Source of the DNA: UMGS1002 sp964570825
GTDB lineage: Bacteria > Bacillota > Clostridia > Oscillospirales > CAG-272
Length of the DNA: 64,000 nucleotides
Direction: 5' to 3'
NCBI GenBank assembly: GCA_964570825.1
Contig: CAZMZJ010000003.1
Coordinates: 100,479-164,478, forward strand
Part shown: positions 26,157 to 33,293 of the stretch, piece after piece
Layout: each line of letters opens with the position of its first letter
Numbering within the stretch: position 1 is the first letter of the stretch
Translations under genes and position numbers: made by a program
Notes under the pieces: model-generated
What the model saw: the letters and a program-made list of their open reading frames with translations, nothing else
What the model was told of the DNA's origin: nothing
The model's database searches: none

Positions 26157-26333
26157 TTACAATGTCAATAATATGGCGTGTTTACTGTCTGTCTCGCCGA
26201 TTACCTTAAGCGTATCAAGCACACAGCCCGAGAGGGTTTTTATTGATTTTTCCTGGGTGATATGCCGGAGAATTCTTATCAGCACCAGTGTCATGTAATA
26301 AATAATGGTGATAATCTTTTTTTCTAATGTAGT
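26157..26333 (-). pseudogene. Possible transposase C-terminal remnant
   Basis: A 58-codon open frame with no start codon of its own that fits and no ribosome site. It contains MTLVLIRILRHITQEKSIKT followed by LSGCVLDTLKVI. The hydrophobic helix followed by K/E-rich turn and LDTLKVI recalls the C-terminus of DDE transposases (IS4/IS1634-type). The similarity is weak and could be chance. Confidence 0.25.
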
Positions 26334-26363
26334 TTAACAAAGCATATGCACTAATCAACCAAA

Positions 26364-27776
26364 TCAAATAGCGCTTTTCTCTTTTTTTAATAATATCAAG
26401 GCAATGGTGAGTATTATCGGAATCAAGGCAATGTTATAGTATAAAATTGATCCACAGCCTTTTGAAGTACTAGTTGACGGTGCGGTTGTATCCACTGCTG
26501 TTGTAGTCACGCTTTCGGTTACTGCCTTGGTGGTAATCGCGGCGGTTGTGTCTGCTGCGGTTACAGCTTCAGTTGATGAGGCTGTTGTTGTCACGTCGGG
26601 TTGTGTGGTTTCGGCTGCTTTATACACAACTGTGCTGATGGCGGCGGGCTTTTTTATATCGGTTGCGTCCGCAAGGTCATGGGCATCATAATAATTATAT
26701 GAACTGAACCCGTTCTGCCAGAAGGTAGAAAGAAGAATCGGATATACGGCTGCATCACTGCCGTTGTTAGCAGTGAATGCGCTGCCGAGTTTGCTTATCA
26801 GGGCGCCGACATTGCTCATTGTGAATTCGGTACCTTTTTCTAACGCAGAGTTGATGACAGCGGTGTTTGTCTGACAGCCGCTGAGATAATAACAGTTATC
26901 TACCGAAGCAACCGCGGTTGCACTCGCATTCCCGACAGTCGCTGATATGCAGTTGCGCCCTGTAAGCTGCCCGAAAGTAATTGAGTTCGAAACCGGGCAG
27001 GCATCTTTCTGATAGTGTCCGACAAGTCCTCCGACCGAACCGTGAGAATCGCTGTCGGTGCAGGGCTCAGAAGTAACGTTCCCATAATTAATGCAGTTTA
27101 GTATGCAGTATTCCGCTCCCGTGTTGGTCTGCATTGTTCCGACTATACCGCCGGCACGGTTATGGACTGTTGTTACCGAGGCATAATTGACACAGTTCAT
27201 TATTGTTCCCATATTCTTGTTCTGACCTGCAATTCCGCCTACATGGTAGGCAGCATAGACAGAGCCTGCCGCAGAACAATTTATGATCGTTCCATAATTA
27301 GAACCGCATAACATCCCGACATACTGTGCGGCAGGATTGTTGAGCGTACCGTATACATGACAGTTTTCAATTGTGCCGTTATTAAGCCCGCAGATAACGC
27401 CGACGTTATCATACTGTACATCCTTCGCGGTGATCGAAAAATTATAAATGCAGAGATTTTTAACCGTTCCCTGATTGTCCATTATCAGACCGCCGACGCG
27501 GTTCATGTATGATTCACACGATAAGTTTGTTATGATATAACCATTGCCGTCAAGTACCCCACGGAATGCTTCGGTACCTATCGAGTCCCATGCGAACCCT
27601 GTCATATCAATGTTTTGGGTAAGGAAATAATTACCTGAAAGATTATTATTGATATTGGCCAGATCCTGTGCCGAGGAGATAGCCGTCCACCCGTCAGCGG
27701 CACATACCGGCAGCATTGTAAGAGACCAGGATGTGATAAGTATAAGCGAAAGAATTACCGATACTAATTTTTTCAT
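26364..27776 (-). CDS. GLUG-repeat cell-surface protein with C-terminal membrane anchor
   Basis: A 470-residue exported protein. A signal peptide (MKKLVSVILSLILITSWSLT) is followed by about six GLUG-type beta-solenoid repeats at residues about 45-270 (DMTGFAWDSIGTEAFRGVLD, VGGIAGQNKNMGTIMNCVNY). Then comes a Thr/Ala stalk (residues about 385-435), KGCGS and a hydrophobic helix ending LLKKEKSAI. The KGCGS-plus-helix tail is common in clostridial surface proteins. The start ATG 27776 has GGAGG; the frame extends to 27830. It lies in the tRNA-Ser island, and its third-position base use is more AT-rich than flanking genes. Likely an adhesin-like protein; ligand unknown. Confidence 0.82.
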   Translation of the reverse strand: MKKLVSVILSLILITSWSLTMLPVCAADGWTAISSAQDLANINNNLSGNYFLTQNIDMTGFAWDSIGTEAFRGVLDGNGYIITNLSCESYMNRVGGLIMDNQGTVKNLCIYNFSITAKDVQYDNVGVICGLNNGTIENCHVYGTLNNPAAQYVGMLCGSNYGTIINCSAAGSVYAAYHVGGIAGQNKNMGTIMNCVNYASVTTVHNRAGGIVGTMQTNTGAEYCILNCINYGNVTSEPCTDSDSHGSVGGLVGHYQKDACPVSNSITFGQLTGRNCISATVGNASATAVASVDNCYYLSGCQTNTAVINSALEKGTEFTMSNVGALISKLGSAFTANNGSDAAVYPILLSTFWQNGFSSYNYYDAHDLADATDIKKPAAISTVVYKAAETTQPDVTTTASSTEAVTAADTTAAITTKAVTESVTTTAVDTTAPSTSTSKGCGSILYYNIALIPIILTIALILLKKEKSAI

Positions 27777-27812
27777 TTTTAAGCCTCCAAAGGTTATTTT
27801 GCTAGCATAGAC

Positions 27813-27841
27813 ATTATAGCAAACAACCATTTAAGTGTCAA
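27813..27841 (-). promoter_or_regulatory. Consensus promoter of the GLUG surface protein
   Basis: Minus strand: -35 TTGACA (27836-27841), 17-nt spacer, -10 TATAAT (27813-27818) with TGC just upstream. Both boxes match consensus and the -10 is extended. Confidence 0.85.
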
Positions 27842-27942
27842 ATAAGGCTCAGCCGGGATAACAGATAAATGATATATCATATTTGTGTAATGCCATGCGG
27901 CAATCTGCAATTTTATGAAATATAACCGGCAAGATATACAAA

Positions 27943-27959
27943 TATGAACGACGTTCATA
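27943..27959. promoter_or_regulatory. 17-bp palindrome, candidate operator
   Basis: TATGAACG-A-CGTTCATA is a perfect 8-bp inverted repeat around one base. It is about 100 bp upstream of the surface-protein promoter, in the 320-nt gap between 27776 and 28096. No gene is visible in the rest of that gap, which is AT-rich. Confidence 0.45.
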
Positions 27960-28095
27960 AAATTTTAACAAATAATTTAAATATTATCAATGAATAAGAT
28001 ACAGTTAGGCCGCAAATCGTTCACAACATCTGACAAGTTTGGATTATTATTATATTGCCGGTGATAATCCGGGCTGTTGCAATTGACATAACAAA

Positions 28096-29166
28096 TTACT
28101 TTAACAATGCCGTGGAAAAACCATCAACAAGGGTGGGAGCTATCGCAACCGATCCACATTCGGCGGCAGGCTTGCCTGATATGCGCTCATGCAACAGATG
28201 TACCGCGTGAGCAGCGATTCCGTCTGCATCTTGCCGTATGTGAGTTGGCTCCTCGGCGGGACTGCTGAGAAGCCCGGAGCGGTCAACAGCGACTACCGAT
28301 ACATCATCCGGACAATGAAGACCGGCGGCGTTCAATTCATCATGCAATAGGTGCCAGGTGAAAGCATTGAGGCAGATATATGCTGTCGCAAGCCGGTTCT
28401 TGATATTGTCGCGCAATCTCTGGAGTTCTTCGGGACGTTTCAGCTCAGTCGTTATCAGAGCCGGATTAACCATGATGTGCCTGTCAGCCATCTCACCGAG
28501 GAAACCGGATATTCTATCTGTAAGTGAGATTGTGTAACTTGAACTGTGTGAGCATAACGCAATTCTGGTGTGCCCGTGTTCGGCAAGATGAGATACCGCA
28601 AGCCGTGTCACCATTTTATTGTCTGTCTGTACGATCGGGATACCGAGGCCGGGAAGGTCGCGGTCGATAAGAACCATCGGGAAACCGGCTGTTTTAAGCG
28701 ATATAAGCTTGCTATTGTAGGCTGCCATACTGCACGGGTAAATCAATATTCCCGCAGGCTTTTCTTCTGAAAGGAAGCCGAGAATGTCTTCTTCTATCGC
28801 AATATCGTTTTCAGAGTAATAAAGCGAACAGATAAACCCGTTTTTCCGGGCTTCGGCAATTACAGCCTGGGCTAAATAGGCGGAATACGGTGTCAGGACG
28901 TGCGGAAGAACAAATGCTATATTTCTTTTATCGGCGGCAGGGGTTTCTGCCGGATAAGCCACAAAACTGCCACGGCCTGACGTGCGGGTTATTTTACCCT
29001 CTGCGGCCAGCCGCGAGAGTGCATTGACGGCAACTATACGGCTGACATTATATGTTTCTGACAATTCCTTTTCGGTCGGCAGTTTGCTGCCCGGGCGAAG
29101 TAAGCCCGATTCAATATTCCGGTTGATATCGTTAATGATCTGCCGGTATTTAGGTGTTGTTTTCAT
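28096..29166 (-). CDS. GntR-type HTH / LacI-type ligand-binding transcriptional regulator
   Basis: A 356-residue AraR-like regulator. Residues 1-70 are a GntR winged helix (YRQIINDINRNIESGLLRPG, KLPTEKELSETYNVSRIVAV). Residues about 80-355 are a periplasmic-binding-protein-like sensor of the LacI type (NIAFVLPHVLTPYSAYLAQA, GILIYPCSM, VVAVDRSGL, HIRQDADGIAAHAVHLL). AraR-type proteins repress sugar genes until the sugar binds. It is divergent from the phosphatase/SBP 4 operon, which has a perfect 24-bp inverted repeat just after its promoter, a likely operator for this protein. Island gene. Confidence 0.9.
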   Translation of the reverse strand: MKTTPKYRQIINDINRNIESGLLRPGSKLPTEKELSETYNVSRIVAVNALSRLAAEGKITRTSGRGSFVAYPAETPAADKRNIAFVLPHVLTPYSAYLAQAVIAEARKNGFICSLYYSENDIAIEEDILGFLSEEKPAGILIYPCSMAAYNSKLISLKTAGFPMVLIDRDLPGLGIPIVQTDNKMVTRLAVSHLAEHGHTRIALCSHSSSYTISLTDRISGFLGEMADRHIMVNPALITTELKRPEELQRLRDNIKNRLATAYICLNAFTWHLLHDELNAAGLHCPDDVSVVAVDRSGLLSSPAEEPTHIRQDADGIAAHAVHLLHERISGKPAAECGSVAIAPTLVDGFSTALLK

Positions 29167-29262
29167 ATGCGCTCCAAATGATATGTATTATATGCAATTC
29201 ATTATAACATTTATAGAGCGGGTTTGCAACTGATATTGAAATATCTTACGGAAATAAAACCG

Positions 29263-29271
29263 TGATATAAT
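29263..29271 (+). promoter_or_regulatory. Extended -10 promoter of the island operon
   Basis: TGATATAAT (TG-n-TATAAT) with no good -35 box at 17 nt. The transcript would start near 29277, just before the inverted repeat at 29285. Confidence 0.55.
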
Positions 29272-29284
29272 ATAAGAGGTAAAA

Positions 29285-29308
29285 GTTTGAAAGATAAATC
29301 TTTCAAAC
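29285..29308. promoter_or_regulatory. Perfect inverted repeat, candidate repressor operator
   Basis: GTTTGAAAGAT-AA-ATCTTTCAAAC: an 11-bp perfect inverted repeat with a 2-nt spacer. It is 14 nt past the -10 box, so a bound repressor would block transcription. The divergent GntR/LacI-type regulator is the natural candidate. It is also able to form a hairpin in the leader. Confidence 0.65.
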
Positions 29309-29412
29309 AGTGAGTTTTGTGCCTTTGCCGCCGGAAAGGATGGCGGTAATTCCGCCGCACGTCAGCAAAACCGGCACAATTCCCACAGTAATAGAAAGGT
29401 ATGGTTATAATA

Positions 29413-30189
29413 ATGAGTGTTAAAATCAAAGTAATGTCCTTTAATCTCAGAATGAATACATCAAAGGACGGTATCAATGCTTTTTCAAACAGAAAAGAGA
29501 AAATTCTCGGAATGATAGAGAGCGAATCCCCCGATGTGATAGGCTTTCAGGAAGTGACAGACGAAATGCGCATGTGGCTGCGTGATAAACTCTGCGGATA
29601 TATAATTGTCGGCTGCGGACGTATGTCGGATCTTCACGGGGAGTCTGCCTCGGTTGCATATAAAAAAGATAAATTTGAGGTTCTGCGGTATGAAGTCATG
29701 TGGCTTTCTCCCACACCGTATGTGCCCGGTTCACGTTATGAGGATCTTAACCAGAGCCGCTGGCCGCGTATATTTACGGCAGTATATATGAAACATAATG
29801 AATGCAGTGATATTTTCCTCTTCTGCAATGCCCATACCGACCATCTCAGCGCCGCTGCACGGGTAAAGTCAGGGGAGCAGATTGTCGCATATCTTTCGAA
29901 CTTCGGCAAAAAGGCGATACTTACCGGAGACTTCAACGCAACGCCGGATACTGATGAAATAAAAATTATCAGTCAGAACAGCAAATTGCCGCTTAAGGAT
30001 ACAACAGCGGCAATCGGCGGTACTTTTCATGGCTTCGGAGAACTTTCGGGCAGTGAGAAAACCAAGATTGACTATATCTTTACAAACTGTGAGTATAACG
30101 CCGCCGAGAGTCACGCGGCATCTGACCCGCACACGGACGGTATCTGGTACTCAGACCATCACGCAGTTGTATCATCTATAATTTTATAA
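29413..30189 (+). CDS. Endonuclease/exonuclease/phosphatase-fold protein
   Basis: A 258-residue cytosolic protein. It has the fold's typical blocks: VMSFNLRMNT at the N-terminus, DVIGFQEVTDEMRMWL (Glu metal ligand), NAHTDHLSAAARVKSGEQI, ILTGDFNATPDTDE, KIDYIFTN and DGIWYSDHHAVVSSIIL (D-H-H catalytic end). Substrates of this superfamily range from DNA to phosphoinositides and phosphosugars; gene context with a solute-binding lipoprotein suggests a small phosphorylated substrate rather than DNA. ATG 29413 is preferred because GAAAGG lies 13 nt before it; ATG 29401 is too close. It is 18 nt upstream of SBP 4. Confidence 0.88.
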   Translation: MSVKIKVMSFNLRMNTSKDGINAFSNRKEKILGMIESESPDVIGFQEVTDEMRMWLRDKLCGYIIVGCGRMSDLHGESASVAYKKDKFEVLRYEVMWLSPTPYVPGSRYEDLNQSRWPRIFTAVYMKHNECSDIFLFCNAHTDHLSAAARVKSGEQIVAYLSNFGKKAILTGDFNATPDTDEIKIISQNSKLPLKDTTAAIGGTFHGFGELSGSEKTKIDYIFTNCEYNAAESHAASDPHTDGIWYSDHHAVVSSIIL

Positions 30190-30207
30190 TAAAGAGAGGA
30201 ATGGGCT

Positions 30208-31713
30208 ATGAAAAAACTGATTCGGATTATCGCGTTGATTATGTCATTGATATTCATCTGCTCACTTGCGGCTGCATGTACAAACAACACAGAATCAGAA
30301 AAAAATGAGACAACAACAGGTATTATACAAGATACGGACACAGCTTCGGTAACAGACTCAAAATATGATGCCAACGGATATCTTAATGACGATCTTCCTG
30401 ATGACCTTACTTTCAACAAGGAAACTGTTAATATCCTTTACTGGAGCGATGTTGAACTCCCTGAATTCTATACCGACGGTATATCAGGCGACCTGGTTAA
30501 TGATGCGATATATGCAAGAAACCTTAAAACAGAGGAGAAGATAGGGGTTACGCTCAACTATATCGGTCAGCCCGGACGCAACTCTTCGATATCGGAATTT
30601 ACAACTAAAGTCGGCAACAGCATCGCTGCCGGAGACCATGAATTTGATATAATGGCAGCATACAGCCAGACGACAGCGAACCTTACTTACAACGGTTACT
30701 GTTCTGACATTTCTGATACAAAATACCTTGATTTCAGCAAGCCATGGTGGCCGGATACTCTTACAAACGAGTCTACAGTGGGAGGAAAACTGTATTTTGT
30801 TTCAGGCGATATATCTACAAACCTGCTTTATTTCATGTATGCAACATTCTTCAATAAAAAGCTGATTACACAGTACAATCTTGAAAATCCGTATGATCTT
30901 GTTGCAGAGAACAAGTGGACGCTCGATAAATATATAGAGATGTGCAGCGGACTTTATATGGATCTGAACAGTAATGCCACAAAGGATTACGGGGACAGAT
31001 TCGGCACTATCATACCGTGGCTCTCAATTGATGCGTTTTTTTACGGCTCGGGCCTTCGGACGACAGACAAAAACACCGACGGTGCGCTGATTATATCTCC
31101 AACCTACTCAAGTGAAAAGTCGATCGACCTTGTGAATAAACTCAACAGCATTCTTTTCAACAGCAGCGACGGCCTTTGGATGAAAGAGGACACGGGGACC
31201 ATTAATGAACAGTTTACAAACGGGCTTGTGTTGCTTTTTACCCAGCGGACCAAGGACGTTTTTCTGAATTTCTCGGAAGCCTGGGACCTGAGCTATGGTG
31301 TTGTACCTGTACCAAAGTTTGATTCGGCGCAGGAGAACTATATCACCTGCGTTGGAAATCCGTTCACACTTTACGCGGTAGCTATCAATATTAAAAACAT
31401 GGATCTGGCCAGCGCGACACTGGAAGCGCTGGCATCCATGGCTTACCGGACAACTACACCTGCCATATTTGAATTAACACTGAAAGTCAAGTATTCAGAT
31501 GATCCGACCGCGGCCGGTATGTATGACCTTGTCAGAAATGGAGTAATGTTTGACCTCGGCAGAATATACGGAATGGTTTTGGATAACTATACCCAGACAA
31601 AATTCCGCAACCTTGTGGGAAGCGGAGCGACATCGTGGGCATCCGAATATAAATCATTTCAGAAGGCTCTCAGTCGTTTTCTCGATACACTGAACAATAA
31701 ACTGGTTGAGTAA
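30208..31713 (+). CDS. Extracellular solute-binding lipoprotein (SBP 4)
   Basis: A 501-residue lipoprotein with lipobox LAAAC. Blocks LPDDLTFNKETVNILYWSDV, ISGDLVNDAIYARNLKTEE, NYIGQPGRN and SGATSWASEYKSFQKALSRF align with SBP 2 (6666-8189), making these two the closest pair in the window. SBP 4 is on the tRNA-Ser island and SBP 2 outside it, and SBP 4 is the more AT-rich, so it was probably acquired separately rather than duplicated locally. The start ATG follows AGAGAGG. It is co-transcribed with the phosphatase-fold gene. No permease genes adjoin it. Confidence 0.85.
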   Translation: MKKLIRIIALIMSLIFICSLAAACTNNTESEKNETTTGIIQDTDTASVTDSKYDANGYLNDDLPDDLTFNKETVNILYWSDVELPEFYTDGISGDLVNDAIYARNLKTEEKIGVTLNYIGQPGRNSSISEFTTKVGNSIAAGDHEFDIMAAYSQTTANLTYNGYCSDISDTKYLDFSKPWWPDTLTNESTVGGKLYFVSGDISTNLLYFMYATFFNKKLITQYNLENPYDLVAENKWTLDKYIEMCSGLYMDLNSNATKDYGDRFGTIIPWLSIDAFFYGSGLRTTDKNTDGALIISPTYSSEKSIDLVNKLNSILFNSSDGLWMKEDTGTINEQFTNGLVLLFTQRTKDVFLNFSEAWDLSYGVVPVPKFDSAQENYITCVGNPFTLYAVAINIKNMDLASATLEALASMAYRTTTPAIFELTLKVKYSDDPTAAGMYDLVRNGVMFDLGRIYGMVLDNYTQTKFRNLVGSGATSWASEYKSFQKALSRFLDTLNNKLVE

Positions 31714-31732
31714 AGTAAATTTTTAACTAAGA

Positions 31733-31840
31733 TTGTGTACATGGATGGCAGTGCTCTACATGTTGTGTACATGAAGGGCGGCACTCCCTTAAATCGAGTT
31801 GTGTAATATTCTATGGGCACTTCCCGTTAATTGCTACACC
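31733..31840 (+). repeat. Three degenerate ~33-nt direct repeats
   Basis: Units begin TTGTGTACATGGATGGCAGT (31733), TTGTGTACATGAAGGGCGGC (31763) and TTGTGTAATATTCTATGGGC (31799), with decreasing similarity. They lie in the 460-nt gap after SBP 4, where I see no gene. Possible mobile-element debris. Confidence 0.4.
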
Positions 31841-31944
31841 GTGTAATCCACTTATACGACATATAACCCTGTTTATAAAATAATTATTATTTCATCTCAA
31901 CAGTCTGTCAATAAATAACACATCAGAAATTGCCGATCAGGTAA

Positions 31945-31977
31945 AAAACGAGGTTGCCATTTTGGCTTCCTCGTTTT
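31945..31977 (+). terminator. Terminator downstream of SBP 4
   Basis: AAAACGAGG (31945-31953) pairs with CCTCGTTTT (31969-31977), ending in a T-run. Confidence 0.75.
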
Positions 31978-32074
31978 AATAATTAAATTGACTGTGTTTC
32001 TTACTTCGATTAAACTTGTAATTATGGTATCAACATCTAATATGTGTTCTATTCTTTTCATACCGTGAGATGGC

Positions 32075-32096
32075 GGTAAGGGTAATAATAAGGGTC
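32075..32096 (+). repeat. Arm-type repeat, right copy
   Basis: Near-identical partner of 26055-26076 (one mismatch), 78 nt inside the right attachment core. Together they would flank the core in the circular form of the element, as arm sites do. Confidence 0.6.
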
Positions 32097-32135
32097 AAAC
32101 TATATTTCAGTTTCACGAAAAGCGAGGAAAAGAGA

Positions 32136-32165
32136 GGAAAACCCCCGAAATCGTGAGATTTCGGG
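32136..32165 (-). terminator. Terminator of the restored tRNA-Ser
   Basis: Stem CCCGAAATC (32144-32152) / GATTTCGGG (32157-32165) with GTTTTCC after it on the minus strand. It would have been brought in by the element. Confidence 0.7.
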
Positions 32166-32174
32166 AGTTAATCC

Positions 32175-32197
32175 TGGCGGAGAGAGAGGGATTCGAA
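32175..32197 (-). repeat. attachment-site copy within tRNA-Ser 3' end
   Basis: Identical to 25907-25929. It forms the inner junction of the predicted 6.3-kb island. Confidence 0.8.
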
Positions 32198-32263
32198 CCC
32201 TCGGTACATTGCTGTACACCTGATTTCGAGTCAGGGCCGTTATAACCACTTCGATATCTCTCC
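32175..32263 (-). tRNA. tRNA-Ser (anticodon CGA)
   Basis: An 89-nt tRNA on the minus strand including the encoded CCA. The acceptor stem is GGAGAGA / TCTCTCC with discriminator G; the D-arm contains AAGTGGTTATAACGG; the anticodon stem CCTGA/TCAGG encloses loop CTCGAAA, giving anticodon CGA. The long variable arm (GTGTACAGCAATGTACC) marks a type II tRNA, and the T-arm has GGTTCGAATCC. It reads UCG serine codons. Its 3' 23 bp (32175-32197) are repeated at 25907-25929, consistent with use as an integration site in which the element restored the tRNA end. Confidence 0.97.
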
Positions 32264-32272
32264 ATATTGAAG

Positions 32273-32295
32273 CGCGCGCCTTCTTCCGGCGCGCG
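32273..32295 (-). other. GC-rich leader hairpin of tRNA-Ser
   Basis: CGCGCGCC (32273-32280) pairs with GGCGCGCG (32288-32295). It falls between the tRNA promoter and the tRNA, so it would fold in the 5' leader. On the plus strand it is followed by TTTTATTATAT and would act as a terminator for rightward transcripts. Confidence 0.6.
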
Positions 32296-32299
32296 TTTT

Positions 32300-32328
32300 A
32301 TTATATCATATAACTTAATTTAATGCAA
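32300..32328 (-). promoter_or_regulatory. Promoter of tRNA-Ser
   Basis: Minus strand: -35 TTGCAT (32323-32328), 17-nt spacer, -10 TATAAT (32300-32305) with TGA upstream (extended -10). Confidence 0.75.
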
Positions 32329-32348
32329 TAGCTGTAATGAAAAATGTT

Positions 32349-33293
32349 TTAGAAATTGTAATCGATATTAAAATATCCGACGGCGGCCCTGATATCGTCG
32401 TTTACAGCGGCGGCAAGCTCGCCGGGCGTCGGAAATTTTCTGTTCGGGCGAAGATATTTATAAAATTCTGTCCTTATCTTTCGTCCGTAAAGATCATCCG
32501 AAAAATTTATTATATGAGTTTCGCACCTGATGCCGTCACCATCGCCAAACGTAGGGCGCGTGCCGACGTCGGACACCGCGGGGAAGCTTTTGCCGTCTAT
32601 TCTGCACAAGCTGATATATACTCCCTCCGCCGGTATGAGCGAGCCTTCAGCAAACTCCTGGTTAGCTGTTGCAAACCCGAGCTTTCCGCCTATGGCGTGA
32701 CCATGTGTCACGGGCGAATTGAGCGAGAAAGGTCTGCCAAGCATGCCATATGCCGTTTCCATATCGCCCGCCGAAACAGCGCGGCGGATGGCTGTGGAGC
32801 TTACGGCAAGTCCGTTATATGTTACCTGACCGACTACCGACACATTTCCGCCAAGAGAGGCGCAAAGAGATGAGGCGTCGCCGAGGCCGCCCGCGCCGTA
32901 CTTGAAGTTGTATCCGCATACCGCATGAACGCAGCCGCATTTTTTAACAAGTATGCTGCTCGCAAAAAGCTCCGGAGTCATGTATCTTACATCAGGGAAA
33001 TCAGCGACATACACCCGGTCGATCCCTGCGTCTGAAAAGAGCGCCGCCTTTTCTTCAAAGCTTGTGATGCGCGGCGGAGGATTGTCGAGCAGCACCTCAT
33101 ATGGCGGCGCGGAAAAAGTGAGAACCCCGCTTATTATGCCGCCCTGCCTTACAGCAAGTTCGTTTTTGATTTCAAGCGCTTTTTTGAGCAGAGCCATATG
33201 CCCGAGATGCACTCCGTCAAAGTTGCCAAGGCACAGCACCGCCGGCGGCATTATGTGTTTATCGTCTATGTCACAAATCCTGATAATATCCAC
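32349..33293 (-). CDS. ribF: Bifunctional riboflavin kinase / FAD synthetase
   Basis: A 314-residue enzyme that converts riboflavin to FMN and FMN to FAD. The N-terminal adenylyltransferase domain has LGNFDGVHLGHMALL (residues about 22-36), CGYNFKYGAGGLGD and AVSSTAIRRAV. The C-terminal kinase domain has GHAIGGKLGFATAN, GVYISLCRIDG, VSDVGTRPTFG and ETHIINFSDDLYG. Translation probably starts at GTG 33293, directly after the TAA of ireB; an internal ATG at 33251 would cut into the conserved region's approach. GGGGATC lies 12 nt before the GTG. Length is normal. Confidence 0.96.
   Translation of the reverse strand: MDIIRICDIDDKHIMPPAVLCLGNFDGVHLGHMALLKKALEIKNELAVRQGGIISGVLTFSAPPYEVLLDNPPPRITSFEEKAALFSDAGIDRVYVADFPDVRYMTPELFASSILVKKCGCVHAVCGYNFKYGAGGLGDASSLCASLGGNVSVVGQVTYNGLAVSSTAIRRAVSAGDMETAYGMLGRPFSLNSPVTHGHAIGGKLGFATANQEFAEGSLIPAEGVYISLCRIDGKSFPAVSDVGTRPTFGDGDGIRCETHIINFSDDLYGRKIRTEFYKYLRPNRKFPTPGELAAAVNDDIRAAVGYFNIDYNF

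Noticed and set aside
27943..27959. LexA box on the island
   Set aside because: The spacing in GAAC-GAC-GTTC is three bases, not four, and there is no SOS-type gene beside it.
32337..32873. Plus-strand open frame of 178 codons opposite ribF
   Set aside because: It is antisense to clear ribF motifs, with no ribosome site.
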